A stretch of DNA of 50,772 nucleotides, from NCBI GenBank assembly GCA_030527105.1, contig JAUNBK010000007.1:1-50772 (forward strand), in the 5' to 3' direction. The translations under genes and the position numbers were made by a program. The stretch is from Planctomycetia bacterium. GTDB taxonomy: Bacteria; Planctomycetota; Planctomycetia; Pirellulales; Thermoguttaceae. Within the stretch, counting starts at the first letter, position 1, and each line of letters begins with the position of its first letter. The notes beneath the pieces were generated by a model, which did no database searches, was not told the DNA's origin, and saw only the letters and a program-made list of their open reading frames with translations. Below are positions 1 to 7,520 of the stretch, piece by piece.

Positions 1-24
1 ATAGTGTCGCGATCCGCCAACCTC

Positions 25-62
25 TTGAGAGGAAACATTTTTGAAAATTTGTTTCCTCTCAA
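25..62. repeat. Perfect 13-bp inverted repeat
   Basis: TTGAGAGGAAACA (25-37) is the exact reverse complement of 50-62, with a 12-base AT-rich loop. The RNA could fold as a stable hairpin on either strand. No T run follows on either side, so its role is unknown. Confidence 0.7.
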
Positions 63-94
63 ACTTTCCTTCAAAAAACTTTTGGAATAGCACA

Positions 95-165
95 GACCCG
101 CCGAGCCGAGAACGAAGCGAAGCGGAGTTCTGGATGAAGTGCCGAGGGATTTTGTCATACGTCGG
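95..165 (+). repeat. Dispersed repeat type B, copy 1
   Basis: The stretch CCGAGCCgAGAACGAAGCG, then AGTTCTGGATGAAGtGCCGAGgGA, is matched at 25240-25290 with only a few changes and a small gap (lower-case bases differ). The similarity seems to extend upstream, where both copies have a CCTTCAAA segment. It contains no open frame of note. Only two copies were found by eye in this window. Confidence 0.6.
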
Positions 166-321
166 AGCATCTTGAACGCGGAATTTGGTGAAACACCCTT
201 TGGATTGAACGTCAAACGATTCTCCCACCGTCTGGAACTATGGGCTACATCTTGATAGCAAGGGAGACCAGAAGCGTTAGCGGCCGCCTCCCGACGATGT
301 TGCAACTGGCGGAAGCCGTCG

Positions 322-370
322 TCGCTCCCGGTCGAACCGGGCGGGCAGCGTCTGGCTCGACCGGGAGCGA
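322..370. repeat. Perfect 14-bp inverted repeat
   Basis: TCGCTCCCGGTCGA (322-335) and its exact reverse complement (357-370) flank a 21-base GC-rich loop. It lies about 170 bases downstream of the stop of the minus-strand FG-GAP gene. Neither strand has a T tract after it, so a classical intrinsic terminator is unlikely. An RNA-stability hairpin or the relic of a mobile end is possible. Confidence 0.7.
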
Positions 371-412
371 TTATGTTTTCGTCCCTTTCATGCCCATCAA
401 CCATAGTATTCC

Positions 413-532
413 ATTTCAACGAGAGACATTATACAGTGCATCTCGTTGAAATTTCTCACTTCCGTCCGCCGTCGGAGCAACGCACCACGGCTCGCAAAAC
501 GTCGCGCAGAACGGGGATTTTAAAGCACGATG
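413..532 (+). repeat. Dispersed repeat type A, copy 1, with an inverted extra end
   Basis: Bases 431-532 match the type A consensus: CTCGTTGAAATTTC near the left end, CCGTCCGCCGTCGGAGC and CACCACGGCTCGCAAA in the middle, and GGGATTTTAAA at the right end. Just outside the left end lies a second, inverted copy of the end sequence, so that 413-424 (ATTTCAACGAGA) is a perfect inverted repeat of 441-452. The right end stops about 12 bases short of the stop codon of the FG-GAP gene. Confidence 0.75.
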
Positions 533-543
533 TGCGTAAATCT

Positions 544-3021
544 CTATTTCTTCTCGTCGCTCAACGGGTTGCGCATGTAGTACAACCGCCCGTCTTCCGC
601 GCCGATTACGACATCGGGGATTCCGTCCTGATTGAAGTCGGCAACGGTAGGGCTGGAGGAGTGTCCCGCCAAATGACGAGTATCGACGTTCCCCATGTTC
701 TGGAAAAAGTATTTCCCTCCCTCCGATTTCATCTGCTTATAAAAGTCGGCATTTCGCGAATTGAGAAGCAAGTCCGCCTTGCCATCCATATCGTAGTCCA
801 CGATGCAGATTTTCCGTCGTCCGCTGCTCCCCGCCTTGCCACCGTTCAGGCGAAGGGGATTTCCCTGCATGTCGCAGAAAATCCGCTGCGGATGCTTTAG
901 TTTCAACGCACCAGACGCGTCGCGGTACCGTTCGAAAAATGCCAGGTATCCTTCCGTGTCGAGCATGCATAAATCCATCAGCCCATCTTGATTCCAGTCG
1001 AACATGACGGGAGTGGTGCGCCACTGCGTGAGGAGTTTTTTCCCATCAGGTTTGAGCCAACCCCACGCCAGTCGTGGCTGCTCTCCGTCCCACTCGACTT
1101 CGACCGGCTGTTCGGCGGCAAATCGAGGGTTCGTTTTCGTGCCGATGTTCTTGAACCACCCGGGTTTGCCCAAAATGTGGCTCCACATGATGTCGGGCAG
1201 CCCATCGCCATCCCAATCCGCGACGGTGAGCGTTGTGTAGCCCCACTTTTCCTCGATTGGCCCTTGGATGGAGCCGCTGGGGCCCGCTTTGACGCGAGCT
1301 ACTTTGCCCCCCGCTTGGATATAGACGGGGCGTGCCCACTTCGGGTATTCGACCCCGGGTTTGCTTAAATTTTGAAAATAGAGGATGTACCCCGCCGACG
1401 TGCCGCAGAGGATGTCGATCGCTCCGTCGCCGTTGAGATCGGCACAACAGGGTGTCGCCAAGGCACCTGCCTTCAATTCGTAAGCCTCCTGTTGGAAGTA
1501 GAGCAAGTCCTTGAAAATCGGGCATTTGACGCTTATGTCGCCGACCTTTTCTTCTCGGAATCGTCCCGTATTCTCGAAATACGCGACGCGACCATCCTCA
1601 TCGCCGCAGAGGATGTCCGGCTTCCCATCTCCGTTCCAATCGAAAATGACTGGCGTCGCCATGCAGAGATCGATTTCCGCAAGGTTCCCATTCTCCACGC
1701 GAATCCAGACACCGGGGGCGTACTTTGGTGCCGTCCGCGTGCCGATGTTTTGAAAGTAGGTGAAATTGTCGCGGAATTCGCCACAGAACAGGTCCAAATC
1801 CCCGTCGCCGTCAAAGTCGACGAAATTCGGAGATGGCCAACCATACGTCAAAATCACTTTTCCCTCGCAATCCTCGAGCATCACGGGCGTTTCGTACTGC
1901 GGTTTTTCGTTCGTGCCACGATTTCGAATGATGTACACATTGCCGTGCGTCTGATCGTTTTTCCAGACGCCGTTTTCGTCCCACGCATTGTCCCACCCGT
2001 ATCGCGACCAGTCGTCCGTGCCGACGGCAATATCTTGAACGCCATCGCCATCAAAATCGACGTATTTCCACATGTTTCCTCGGACATTACGCGAGTGGAT
2101 GTTGGGTTTTAGACCCAATTCGACCGGGTTGAGCAAGCCGGTTTGGGCAAAATCGGGGAATTCCTGATTCGGACGCAAGACTCGCACCTTGCCATCGACC
2201 CAACTCGCCTGGACGTTGATAGCACCATGGCTGATTTTCTCGCCCGGACGAAAAACGGGCATAGCGGAATTCCCTACCGGGCTGCTGGACTGGGGACGGA
2301 CGCCCAGACCGCGATGCTTCGCGTCAACGCCGGGATTAATGAAGCGATACGTACCGTTGTAAGGTGTATCTTCGCAGCTTAAAACGAGATCCATTTTCCC
2401 ATCCTGATTGCAATCGACCGGCACAACCCAGACCCACAGCCCCACCGCCAAGTCGTCCACAAGACCGGGATTGTTATACATCATTCTCATCAGGCGGGGG
2501 CTTTGAGGGTGCGGCAGATCCCATTGAATCGGCTCATTGGCAAAAATGAGTTGCGAGCCGGTCCAGTTCCTCTGGGGAATCTCGATCCTCTCCCCTTTTC
2601 TCACCTCAGAGGAAAACAGTCGCATACAACTCGGGGACTCGCTGGTGTAGATAAACGCGCACCCATGACGCATCTCCCATCTCTCTGGCAGGTACACTGA
2701 TTCTTGTACTCCGGTTACGATCCAGAGCGTCGTATCTTCCTTAACGTCGACCACGATTTTGGTCTCCTCACCCCCAAAAACCTGGGTGAAGAAAGCGCCT
2801 TGCAACTCTTTCGGTACGTTTTTGTAGACATAATCCCGATTCGCGTACGCTCGCACGTCGTTTTGGAGGACTTCCTTCCGGCAATGCTCCCCTGTCACGC
2901 GAATCGAGGCATTCTCGTACTTAAACGAGTCATTCGCAGCCATTCCAACGGAACAGATCAAGAGGCAGGCACAACTTCCCACTCCCCACAACCACGCAGG
3001 GAAATCGTTCTTTCGTTTCAT
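544..3021 (-). CDS. Secreted FG-GAP/VCBS repeat protein
   Basis: An 825-residue protein. The start at 3021 is chosen because AAGGAG lies seven bases upstream and because it opens with a good signal peptide (MKRKNDF..., hydrophobic core WGVGSCACLLICSVGMA), so it is probably exported. From about residue 200 to the end there are eight or nine calcium-binding loops of the form DxDxDGxxD, for example DFDGDGVQDI, DWNGDGKPDI, DLNGDGAIDI, DWDGDGLPDI and DFNQDGIPDV. They are spaced as in FG-GAP/VCBS beta-propeller blades and many are followed by a YFxN motif. Residues 30-190 are an unassigned, probably beta-rich domain. Proteins of this kind are common in planctomycetes and are thought to bind ligands or polysaccharides at the cell surface; no enzyme motif is seen. 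The gene stands alone, with an ankyrin remnant just upstream and a type A repeat just downstream. Confidence 0.88.
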   Translation of the reverse strand: MKRKNDFPAWLWGVGSCACLLICSVGMAANDSFKYENASIRVTGEHCRKEVLQNDVRAYANRDYVYKNVPKELQGAFFTQVFGGEETKIVVDVKEDTTLWIVTGVQESVYLPERWEMRHGCAFIYTSESPSCMRLFSSEVRKGERIEIPQRNWTGSQLIFANEPIQWDLPHPQSPRLMRMMYNNPGLVDDLAVGLWVWVVPVDCNQDGKMDLVLSCEDTPYNGTYRFINPGVDAKHRGLGVRPQSSSPVGNSAMPVFRPGEKISHGAINVQASWVDGKVRVLRPNQEFPDFAQTGLLNPVELGLKPNIHSRNVRGNMWKYVDFDGDGVQDIAVGTDDWSRYGWDNAWDENGVWKNDQTHGNVYIIRNRGTNEKPQYETPVMLEDCEGKVILTYGWPSPNFVDFDGDGDLDLFCGEFRDNFTYFQNIGTRTAPKYAPGVWIRVENGNLAEIDLCMATPVIFDWNGDGKPDILCGDEDGRVAYFENTGRFREEKVGDISVKCPIFKDLLYFQQEAYELKAGALATPCCADLNGDGAIDILCGTSAGYILYFQNLSKPGVEYPKWARPVYIQAGGKVARVKAGPSGSIQGPIEEKWGYTTLTVADWDGDGLPDIMWSHILGKPGWFKNIGTKTNPRFAAEQPVEVEWDGEQPRLAWGWLKPDGKKLLTQWRTTPVMFDWNQDGLMDLCMLDTEGYLAFFERYRDASGALKLKHPQRIFCDMQGNPLRLNGGKAGSSGRRKICIVDYDMDGKADLLLNSRNADFYKQMKSEGGKYFFQNMGNVDTRHLAGHSSSPTVADFNQDGIPDVVIGAEDGRLYYMRNPLSDEKK

Positions 3022-3023
3022 CG

Positions 3024-3356
3024 TCATTCTCCTTGAAGGCAACTTCCAAACCCCCCACACTCTTGAGGTTCGACCGCTCCCTTGAGTGTACCATGGGGAA
3101 ATCGCGTTGTCAAGCGGCTGGGGACAATTTCTTGGAAACTTTTCATTTTTACATGCTTTTCCCGTTTCAATTGTGCATCTTTGAGGAGCGCCTTGATTTT
3201 GCGAGCCGTCTCGTGGGGAGAGGGATTCGCGCCCGTCTGAGGCGCGGCATTCACGCATTCTTGAGCATAATCGAGCGGCGTTTTGCCGTTTTCGTCTTTC
3301 AACGCGACGTCCGCACCTTTTTCGACAAAATACTTCACCACGTCGACATGCTTCAC
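3024..3356 (-). pseudogene. Ankyrin-repeat gene remnant
   Basis: Minus-strand translation from 3356 gives KHVDVVKYFVEKGADV followed by ALKDENGKTPLDYAQE, a textbook ankyrin repeat, and then a basic helix ending near 3141. The frame stays open to 3024 but the last 40 codons look non-coding. The 5' side stops abruptly at the left end of a type A dispersed repeat (3360-3466), so the start and any earlier ankyrin repeats are missing. One repeat alone cannot fold as a normal ankyrin domain, which usually needs several. The frame's stop is two bases before the start of the FG-GAP gene, and that gene's ribosome binding site lies inside it. It could instead be a very short expressed gene, but a remnant is more likely. 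Confidence 0.6.
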
Positions 3357-3359
3357 ATT

Positions 3360-3466
3360 TATAATACTTCTCGTTGAAATTTCCGGTGCCGTCCGCAGTT
3401 GGAGCTTGTGCACTACGGCTCGCAAAGCGTCGCGTAAAACGGGAATTTTAAACGACGATGAGTATA
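3360..3466 (+). repeat. Dispersed repeat type A, copy 2
   Basis: The most complete copy. It begins TATAATACTTCTCGTTGAAA and ends GGGAATTTTAAA, then GATGAGTATA, so its ends form an imperfect inverted repeat of about 25 bases. It abuts the broken 5' edge of the ankyrin remnant. The centre carries the conserved CACTACGGCTCGCAAAGCGTCGCG block. No open reading frame of a transposase is present. Confidence 0.8.
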
Positions 3467-3520
3467 ATACGGTACAGGAAGTGGAGGAGAAAAAACAAAA
3501 AAAAGTCGAAAATTCGCTCT

Positions 3521-3555
3521 CCCCCCCTTGTGTTTCGAGGATTTGTTGCTATAAT
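3521..3555 (+). promoter_or_regulatory. Promoter with poly-C element, for the tRNA-tuf unit
   Basis: Seven C (3521-3527) run directly into TTGTGT (3528-3533). A 16-base spacer and a perfect TATAAT (3550-3555) follow. Transcription would start near 3562, about 70 bases before the first tRNA. The same layout, with 22 bases between the last C and the -10 box, is found before tRNA-Trp/secE and before rpoB. Confidence 0.75.
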
Positions 3556-3629
3556 ACGCCTTGTTATGTGAGGGCAGGGCTATAGAGAGACGTTTCGTCT
3601 TGCGACAGCCCGAACAACGAATACACAGC

Positions 3630-3702
3630 GCTAGAATAGCTCAATTGGCAGAGCAGTTGATTTGTAATCAACAGGTTGTGGGTTCGAGTCCCACCTCTAG
3701 CT
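3630..3702 (+). tRNA. tRNA-Thr (anticodon TGT)
   Basis: A full cloverleaf: acceptor GCTAGAA with CTCTAGC, D arm GCTC/GAGC, anticodon arm GTTGA/TCAAC with loop TTTGTAA, and T arm GTGGG/CCCAC with TTCGAGT. The anticodon TGT reads ACA. The seventh acceptor pair is an A-C mismatch, which is unusual but tolerable. The CCA end is not encoded. It is the first gene of a four-tRNA cluster that leads into tuf, an arrangement seen in many bacteria. Confidence 0.95.
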
Positions 3703-3708
3703 TTTCAT

Positions 3709-3790
3709 GGTGGAATTCCCGAGTGGCCAAAGGGGGCAGACTGTAAATCTGCTAGCAGCGCTTTCCGTGGTTCGAATCCACGTTCCACCA
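3709..3790 (+). tRNA. tRNA-Tyr (anticodon GTA)
   Basis: A class II tRNA with a long variable arm. The acceptor is GGTGGAA with TTCCACC, the anticodon arm GCAGA/TCTGC with GTA in the loop, and the T arm CGTGG/CCACG. It follows tRNA-Thr by six bases and is surely co-transcribed with it. Confidence 0.96.
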
Positions 3791-3811
3791 CTCCAGCAAA
3801 ACCGAAAAATT

Positions 3812-3882
3812 GCGGGTGTAGCTCAATGGTAGAGCCATAGCCTTCCAAGCTAAAGACGAGGGTTCGATTCCCTTCACCCGCT
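3812..3882 (+). tRNA. tRNA-Gly (anticodon TCC)
   Basis: The acceptor GCGGGTG pairs fully with CACCCGC. The anticodon loop carries TCC inside TAGCC...AGCTA, with one weak pair. The T arm is GAGGG with TTCGATT. It is the third gene of the tRNA cluster. Confidence 0.95.
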
Positions 3883-3888
3883 TAGAGT

Positions 3889-3935
3889 GCCCGCCATACG
3901 TGCCGTTCAAGCAAAGTACGGCACGTGTAACGGGC
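3889..3935. repeat. Long hairpin between tRNA-Gly and tRNA-Thr
   Basis: GCCCG pairs with CGGGC on the outside and ACGTGCCGT with ACGGCACGT on the inside. A small internal loop separates them and the apical loop has about ten bases. In total some 16 pairs form in the spacer between two tRNA genes. There is no T tract. It could be a processing or pausing element of the tRNA-tuf transcript. Confidence 0.6.
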
Positions 3936-3984
3936 AAAGTGTCCATTTAGACCCACTGCTTGCCACGGGTTGAAATCGACAATC

Positions 3985-4057
3985 GCTGCTGTAGCTCAGT
4001 CGGTAGAGCACATCCTTGGTAAGGATGAGGTCATGGGTTCGATTCCCATTGGCAGCT
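3985..4057 (+). tRNA. tRNA-Thr (anticodon GGT)
   Basis: The acceptor GCTGCTG pairs with TGGCAGC (two G-T pairs), the D arm is GCTC/GAGC, the anticodon arm is CATCC/GGATG with GGT in the loop, and the T arm is ATGGG/CCCAT. It is the last tRNA before tuf, a classic tRNA-Thr(GGT)-tuf neighbourhood. Confidence 0.96.
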
Positions 4058-4211
4058 TTTTGGGTGGAGTGGGCATCGTGCAAACTCCTTATTTTTCAGT
4101 ACGAATCATAGTTTTGGTAACGGAACCACCGTCAGGGCGAGTAGTCAAACAATCTCCGTCTTTAGGGTGTTGGTCTCCGTAAACACATTTTTGTGAACTA
4201 GAGGAGTAGCA

Positions 4212-5411
4212 ATGGCTAAAGAAAATTTTGAACGAACGAAGACCCACGTCAATGTCGGTACCATCGGTCACATTGACCATGGCAAGACGACGTTGACCGG
4301 TGCGATTCTGATGGTTCAGGCTGCGAAGGGTCTGGCCAAGATCAAGTCCTATGCCGATATCGCCAAGGGCGGTACGGTGCGTGACGCGACGAAGACGGTG
4401 ACCATTGCCGTGGCACACGTGGAATACGAGACGGAAAACCGTCACTATGCCCACATCGACTGCCCCGGTCACGCCGACTTCATTAAGAACATGATCACGG
4501 GTGCCGCTCAGATGGACGGTGCGATCGTGGTGGTTTCGGCGGCGGACGGCCCGATGCCGCAGACGCGTGAGCACATTCTGTTGGCGCGCCAAGTGAACGT
4601 TCCGAACCTGGTGGTGTTCCTGAACAAATGCGACCTGGTGGACGACGAGGAGCTGTTGGATCTGGTGGAGATGGAAGTTCGCGAGTTGTTGTCGAAGTAC
4701 GACTTCCCGGGCGACGACATTCCGGTGATCCGTGGTTCTGCGAAGGCTGCGTATGACAATCCGACGGACGACGCTGCGAAGAAGCCGATTGAGGAATTGC
4801 TCAACGCTTTGGATTCGTACTTCCCCGATCCGCCGCGTGAGAAGGACAAGCCGTTCCTGATGGCGGTGGAAGACGTGTTCTCGATCGAAGGTCGTGGAAC
4901 GGTCGCGACGGGTCGTATTGAGCGTGGTATCATCCATGTGAACGACGATGTGGAGATCATTGGTTACACCGATGAGACGCGTAAAGTGGTTTGCACGGGC
5001 GTCGAGATGTTCAAAAAGACGTTGGACGAGGGTCAGGCTGGCGATAACGTGGGTCTGTTGCTTCGTGGTGTAAAGCGTGAGGAGATTCGTCGTGGTCAGG
5101 TTTTGGCCAAGCCGAAGTCGATTACGCCGCACAAGCACTTCGAGGGTAAGGTGTATGTGTTGTCGAAGGATGAAGGCGGACGTACGACGCCGTTCTTCAG
5201 CGGATATCGTCCGCAGTTCTATTTCCGCACGACGGACGTGACTGGATCGGTGAAGCTTTTGGGCGACGTCGAGATGTGCATGCCTGGCGATAACGTGCAG
5301 ATGGAAGTGGAATTGATCGAGCCGATCGCCATGGACAACGAGAACCGTTTTGCTATCCGTGAGGGTGGCCGTACGGTCGGTTCGGGCGTTGTGACGAAGA
5401 TCATCGAGTAG
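4212..5411 (+). CDS. tuf: Elongation factor Tu
   Basis: A 399-residue GTPase that brings aminoacyl-tRNA to the ribosome. The P loop GHIDHGKT is at 19-26, DCPG at 83-86 and NKCD near 138; domains II and III follow with normal length. AGAGGAG stands six bases before the ATG. The switch I region is unusual: instead of the usual APEEKARGITI it reads [15 protein letters not shown]. The magnesium-coordinating Thr is kept (Thr64) but the RG pair before it is replaced. I recall the same variant in other planctomycetes, so it is probably a lineage trait rather than damage. It is followed by a GC-rich hairpin at 5422-5453 and then the promoter of tRNA-Trp/secE. Confidence 0.98.
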   Translation: MAKENFERTKTHVNVGTIGHIDHGKTTLTGAILMVQAAKGLAKIKSYADIAKGGTVRDATKTVTIAVAHVEYETENRHYAHIDCPGHADFIKNMITGAAQMDGAIVVVSAADGPMPQTREHILLARQVNVPNLVVFLNKCDLVDDEELLDLVEMEVRELLSKYDFPGDDIPVIRGSAKAAYDNPTDDAAKKPIEELLNALDSYFPDPPREKDKPFLMAVEDVFSIEGRGTVATGRIERGIIHVNDDVEIIGYTDETRKVVCTGVEMFKKTLDEGQAGDNVGLLLRGVKREEIRRGQVLAKPKSITPHKHFEGKVYVLSKDEGGRTTPFFSGYRPQFYFRTTDVTGSVKLLGDVEMCMPGDNVQMEVELIEPIAMDNENRFAIREGGRTVGSGVVTKIIE

Positions 5412-5421
5412 GAAAATACGA

Positions 5422-5453
5422 GGCGGGACGCGAGGAAACCCTTGTGTCCCGTC
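5422..5453 (+). terminator. Hairpin after tuf, no T tract
   Basis: GGCGGGACGCGAGG (5422-5435) pairs along its whole length, with a few G-T pairs, to CCTTGTGTCCCGTC (5440-5453) over a four-base loop. The next bases are TTACCTCC, so it is not a typical intrinsic terminator. It probably marks the tuf mRNA 3' end or slows the polymerase. Confidence 0.55.
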
Positions 5454-5475
5454 TTACCTCCTTGTAAAAAACTTA

Positions 5476-5509
5476 CCCCCCTTGTAAAAAAATGGAAAAG
5501 GGGTACAAT
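5476..5509 (+). promoter_or_regulatory. Promoter with poly-C element, for tRNA-Trp/secE/nusG
   Basis: Six C (5476-5481), TTGTAA (5482-5487), 16 bases, then TACAAT (5504-5509). The geometry is identical to the promoters at 3521 and 9503. The segment CTTACC(C)CCTTGTAAAAAA is present twice in a row (about 5453-5490), so the -35 region looks duplicated. Confidence 0.7.
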
Positions 5510-5543
5510 CTGCTGAAATTCTTTGGAATTTTGGTAACAATTT

Positions 5544-5616
<73 letters not shown>

Positions 5617-5655
5617 TTATTGGAAGGAAATCCATTGTTAAGCCGGAGGTGAGTC

Positions 5656-6114
5656 GTGGTCCGATTGTTTCAGGAATTGATTCAAGAATTTTTTCGCGTT
5701 TCCATATACAAGAAGACTCAAGGCAGAATCGTTCGTCAAGTTACGTTTGCCGCTTTGGCTCTGGTTGTGCTTGCCGCTGTTTTTCAGTTGAATGCTGTGC
5801 TGATTGGGTGGAAATTGACCCTCGCGACTCGTTACGTCGTTCAGATCCTTTTCGGTGCGATTTTTATTTGGTTTTCCTATCGACTGGTAAATTATCCGAA
5901 GTTTGCCGACTTTTTGATCCAGGTTGAGGCAGAGATGCGAAAAGTCTCTTGGCCTGCGAGGGATGAGTTGATCCGAAGCTCTGCAGTCGTCATTTGTGTT
6001 ATGTTCATTTTGGCGCTTTTGCTTTTCGGGTACGACCTCCTTTTGTCGGCTGTCTTTGACGGATGCAATATCGCGGGTCAAAATTTCTTCAAATGGATCG
6101 GTATTTTCAGTTGA
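5656..6114 (+). CDS. secE: Preprotein translocase subunit SecE
   Basis: A 152-residue membrane protein, one of the three core subunits of the SecYEG channel. The conserved amphipathic helix and hinge EAEMRKVSWPARDEL (about 95-109) is followed by the essential membrane helix VVICVMFILALLLFGYDLLL. Two further hydrophobic segments (about 27-48 and 57-77) lie before it, so it is the longer three-segment type rather than the minimal 60-residue form. It starts with GTG, with GGAGGTGAG just upstream. It is co-transcribed with tRNA-Trp and nusG. Confidence 0.95.
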   Translation: MVRLFQELIQEFFRVSIYKKTQGRIVRQVTFAALALVVLAAVFQLNAVLIGWKLTLATRYVVQILFGAIFIWFSYRLVNYPKFADFLIQVEAEMRKVSWPARDELIRSSAVVICVMFILALLLFGYDLLLSAVFDGCNIAGQNFFKWIGIFS

Positions 6115-6210
6115 TATCAGCAATATAAGTTTTACGTTTGACCACGAACGTTAATTAGTGGAAGTCAGTTTCCTGACGCAGGTATTTTTAGATCGAGAGT
6201 GAGACCCGGA

Positions 6211-6876
6211 ATGAAAGAAGAAATACGTAAAACAGCTTCTGATGAAAATCGATCGGGGAAACATGTCGAGATTGAAGAAAGTGCACCTGATGGTCGTTTA
6301 GAGACCGAGGGTGCAGAAAATACTGGTGATTTGTCCGAAGAAGCGAATATGGATTGGTACATCCTCAAGGTGCAAAGCAATCGTGAGGATTCTATCAAGA
6401 AAGCTCTGGAACGACGCGCCCATATTGCTGGTCTTGAAAAGTACTTCGGACAAATAATTGTTCCCACGGAGACTGTTACTGAAGTTAAAGGTGGTCGGCG
6501 TAAGACGACAAAAATCAAGTTGTATCCAGGTTACGTTATCGTCCAAATGGAGATTAACGAAGATACTTGGTACTTGGTGCGTCAAACTCCTGGTATCGGC
6601 GATTTTGCTGGTTCAGGCGGTAAGCCATTGCCTTTGCAGCCTCACGAAGTGGAGAAGATTCTCGCGCTCAATAATGCCCCGGTTGAAGAGAGTAAATCTT
6701 TGAAGATCGGCTTCAACGTGGGAGATCGAGTTAAGGTTAGCGAAGGTAATTTTGAAAGTTACGAAGGTGAGGTTTCAGCGCTCGACAAGGTTAGTGGTCG
6801 GGTGACGGTGATGATCAACATCTTCGGAAGAAGCACTCCCGTGGAACTCGAATACTGGCAGATTGAGCAGATTTAG
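6211..6876 (+). CDS. nusG: Transcription termination/antitermination factor NusG
   Basis: 221 residues. The NGN domain (DWYILKVQSNRED onward, from about residue 48) has the usual YPGYVIVQM core, and the C-terminal KOW domain is VGDRVKVSEGNFESYEGEV. The first 46 residues are an extra acidic, charged tail with no recognisable fold; such extensions occur in planctomycete NusG. A GTG at 6199 and an ATG at 6349 are alternative starts. The ATG at 6211 is preferred because a purine-rich stretch precedes it and 6349 has no ribosome binding site. NusG binds RNA polymerase and links it to Rho or the ribosome. It lies between secE and rplK as in most bacteria. Confidence 0.95.
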   Translation: MKEEIRKTASDENRSGKHVEIEESAPDGRLETEGAENTGDLSEEANMDWYILKVQSNREDSIKKALERRAHIAGLEKYFGQIIVPTETVTEVKGGRRKTTKIKLYPGYVIVQMEINEDTWYLVRQTPGIGDFAGSGGKPLPLQPHEVEKILALNNAPVEESKSLKIGFNVGDRVKVSEGNFESYEGEVSALDKVSGRVTVMINIFGRSTPVELEYWQIEQI

Positions 6877-6904
6877 ACGAAGAGTCTGCGTTAATAGCTA
6901 GTTG

Positions 6905-6938
6905 ACCGCTTTTCGCGCTTTTTAACGTGCGAAGTGGT
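6905..6938 (+). terminator. Hairpin between nusG and rplK, possible attenuator
   Basis: ACCGCTTT (6905-6912) pairs with GAAGTGGT (6931-6938), and inside this CGCG pairs with CGTG across one mismatch, with loop CTTTTTAA. TGTTTTGAC follows, a short T-rich stretch. It lies in the 184-base leader of rplK. It may end part of the secE-nusG transcripts or act in control of the L11 operon. Confidence 0.4.
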
Positions 6939-7010
6939 TGTTTTGACGGTGTGCAGGTTGATAAATTCATTCGCAAAGGTAGTTTCTATCTCGAGCGGTG
7001 GTTAAGAACC

Positions 7011-7034
7011 GATTTTGCGAGAGTATGCAAAATC
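7011..7034 (+). promoter_or_regulatory. Leader hairpin before rplK
   Basis: GATTTTGC (7011-7018) and GCAAAATC (7027-7034) form a perfect 8-bp stem with an 8-base loop, 26 bases before the rplK start. Bacterial L11 operons are often controlled by L1 binding to the leader mRNA. I see no clear copy of the L1 rRNA site here, so a regulatory role is only a possibility. Confidence 0.35.
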
Positions 7035-7060
7035 ATAATGGAAAAAAGGACAGGTGAAAT

Positions 7061-7489
7061 ATGGCTAAGCAACTTGTAGGGATCGCACGATTCCACGTTC
7101 CTGGCGGAAAGGCCACGCCGGCTCCTCCGGTTGGTACGTCGCTGGGGCAGTTTGGCGTCAACCTTGGACAGTTTGTTTCTCAATTCAATGATCGTACCAA
7201 AAATGACGTGGGACTTCGTATCCCGGTCGTTGTTCGTTGCTATAACGATCGTTCCTTTGAGTTGGAAACGAAAAGCCCAGCAGCGGTCGATCTTTTGAAA
7301 CAGGCGGCGGGGATTGCAAGCGGATCTGGCAATGTTCCCAAAGTCAAGGTCGGCAAAGTGACAAGGTCGCAAATTGAAGAGATTGTCAAACGTAAGTTTG
7401 TGGATTTGAACGCTCGTTCGATGGAACAGGCTTGCAGGCAGATTGAAGGTACCGCCCGTAGTATGGGTTTGGATGTTGTAGAAGGATAG
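7061..7489 (+). CDS. rplK: Ribosomal protein uL11
   Basis: 142 residues, the normal length. It has the N-terminal domain (PAPPVGTSLGQFGVNLGQF, a variant of the usual PPVGPALGQHGVNI) and the C-terminal rRNA-binding domain with VGKVTRSQIEEIVKRK and AARSMGLDV-like ending (TARSMGLDVVEG). It binds 23S rRNA at the GTPase-associated centre. AGGACAGGTG precedes the ATG. It is the first gene of rplK-rplA-rplJ-rplL. Confidence 0.97.
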   Translation: MAKQLVGIARFHVPGGKATPAPPVGTSLGQFGVNLGQFVSQFNDRTKNDVGLRIPVVVRCYNDRSFELETKSPAAVDLLKQAAGIASGSGNVPKVKVGKVTRSQIEEIVKRKFVDLNARSMEQACRQIEGTARSMGLDVVEG

Positions 7490-7520
7490 GAATTAACCGA
7501 GAGGCAGGAAAGCGGAAGCT

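Larger units (their letters stand above)
1..240. other. Gene-free flank with a dispersed-repeat copy and a hairpin
   Basis: No convincing coding region is seen from 1 to 543. A perfect 13-bp inverted repeat lies at 25-37 and 50-62 (arm TTGAGAGGAAACA) around a 12-base loop. Bases about 66-190 belong to a two-copy dispersed repeat whose other copy is near 25216-25315; the best shared core is AGAACGAAGCG followed by AGTTCTGGATGAAG. Neither structure has a following T tract, so a terminator is not indicated. Confidence 0.5.

Noticed and set aside
25..370. Insertion-sequence ends at the left flank
   Set aside because: Perfect inverted repeats are present but no transposase or target duplication is seen nearby.
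6877..7060. An L1 autoregulatory binding site in the rplK leader
   Set aside because: A hairpin is present but no clear copy of the known L1 target could be aligned by eye.
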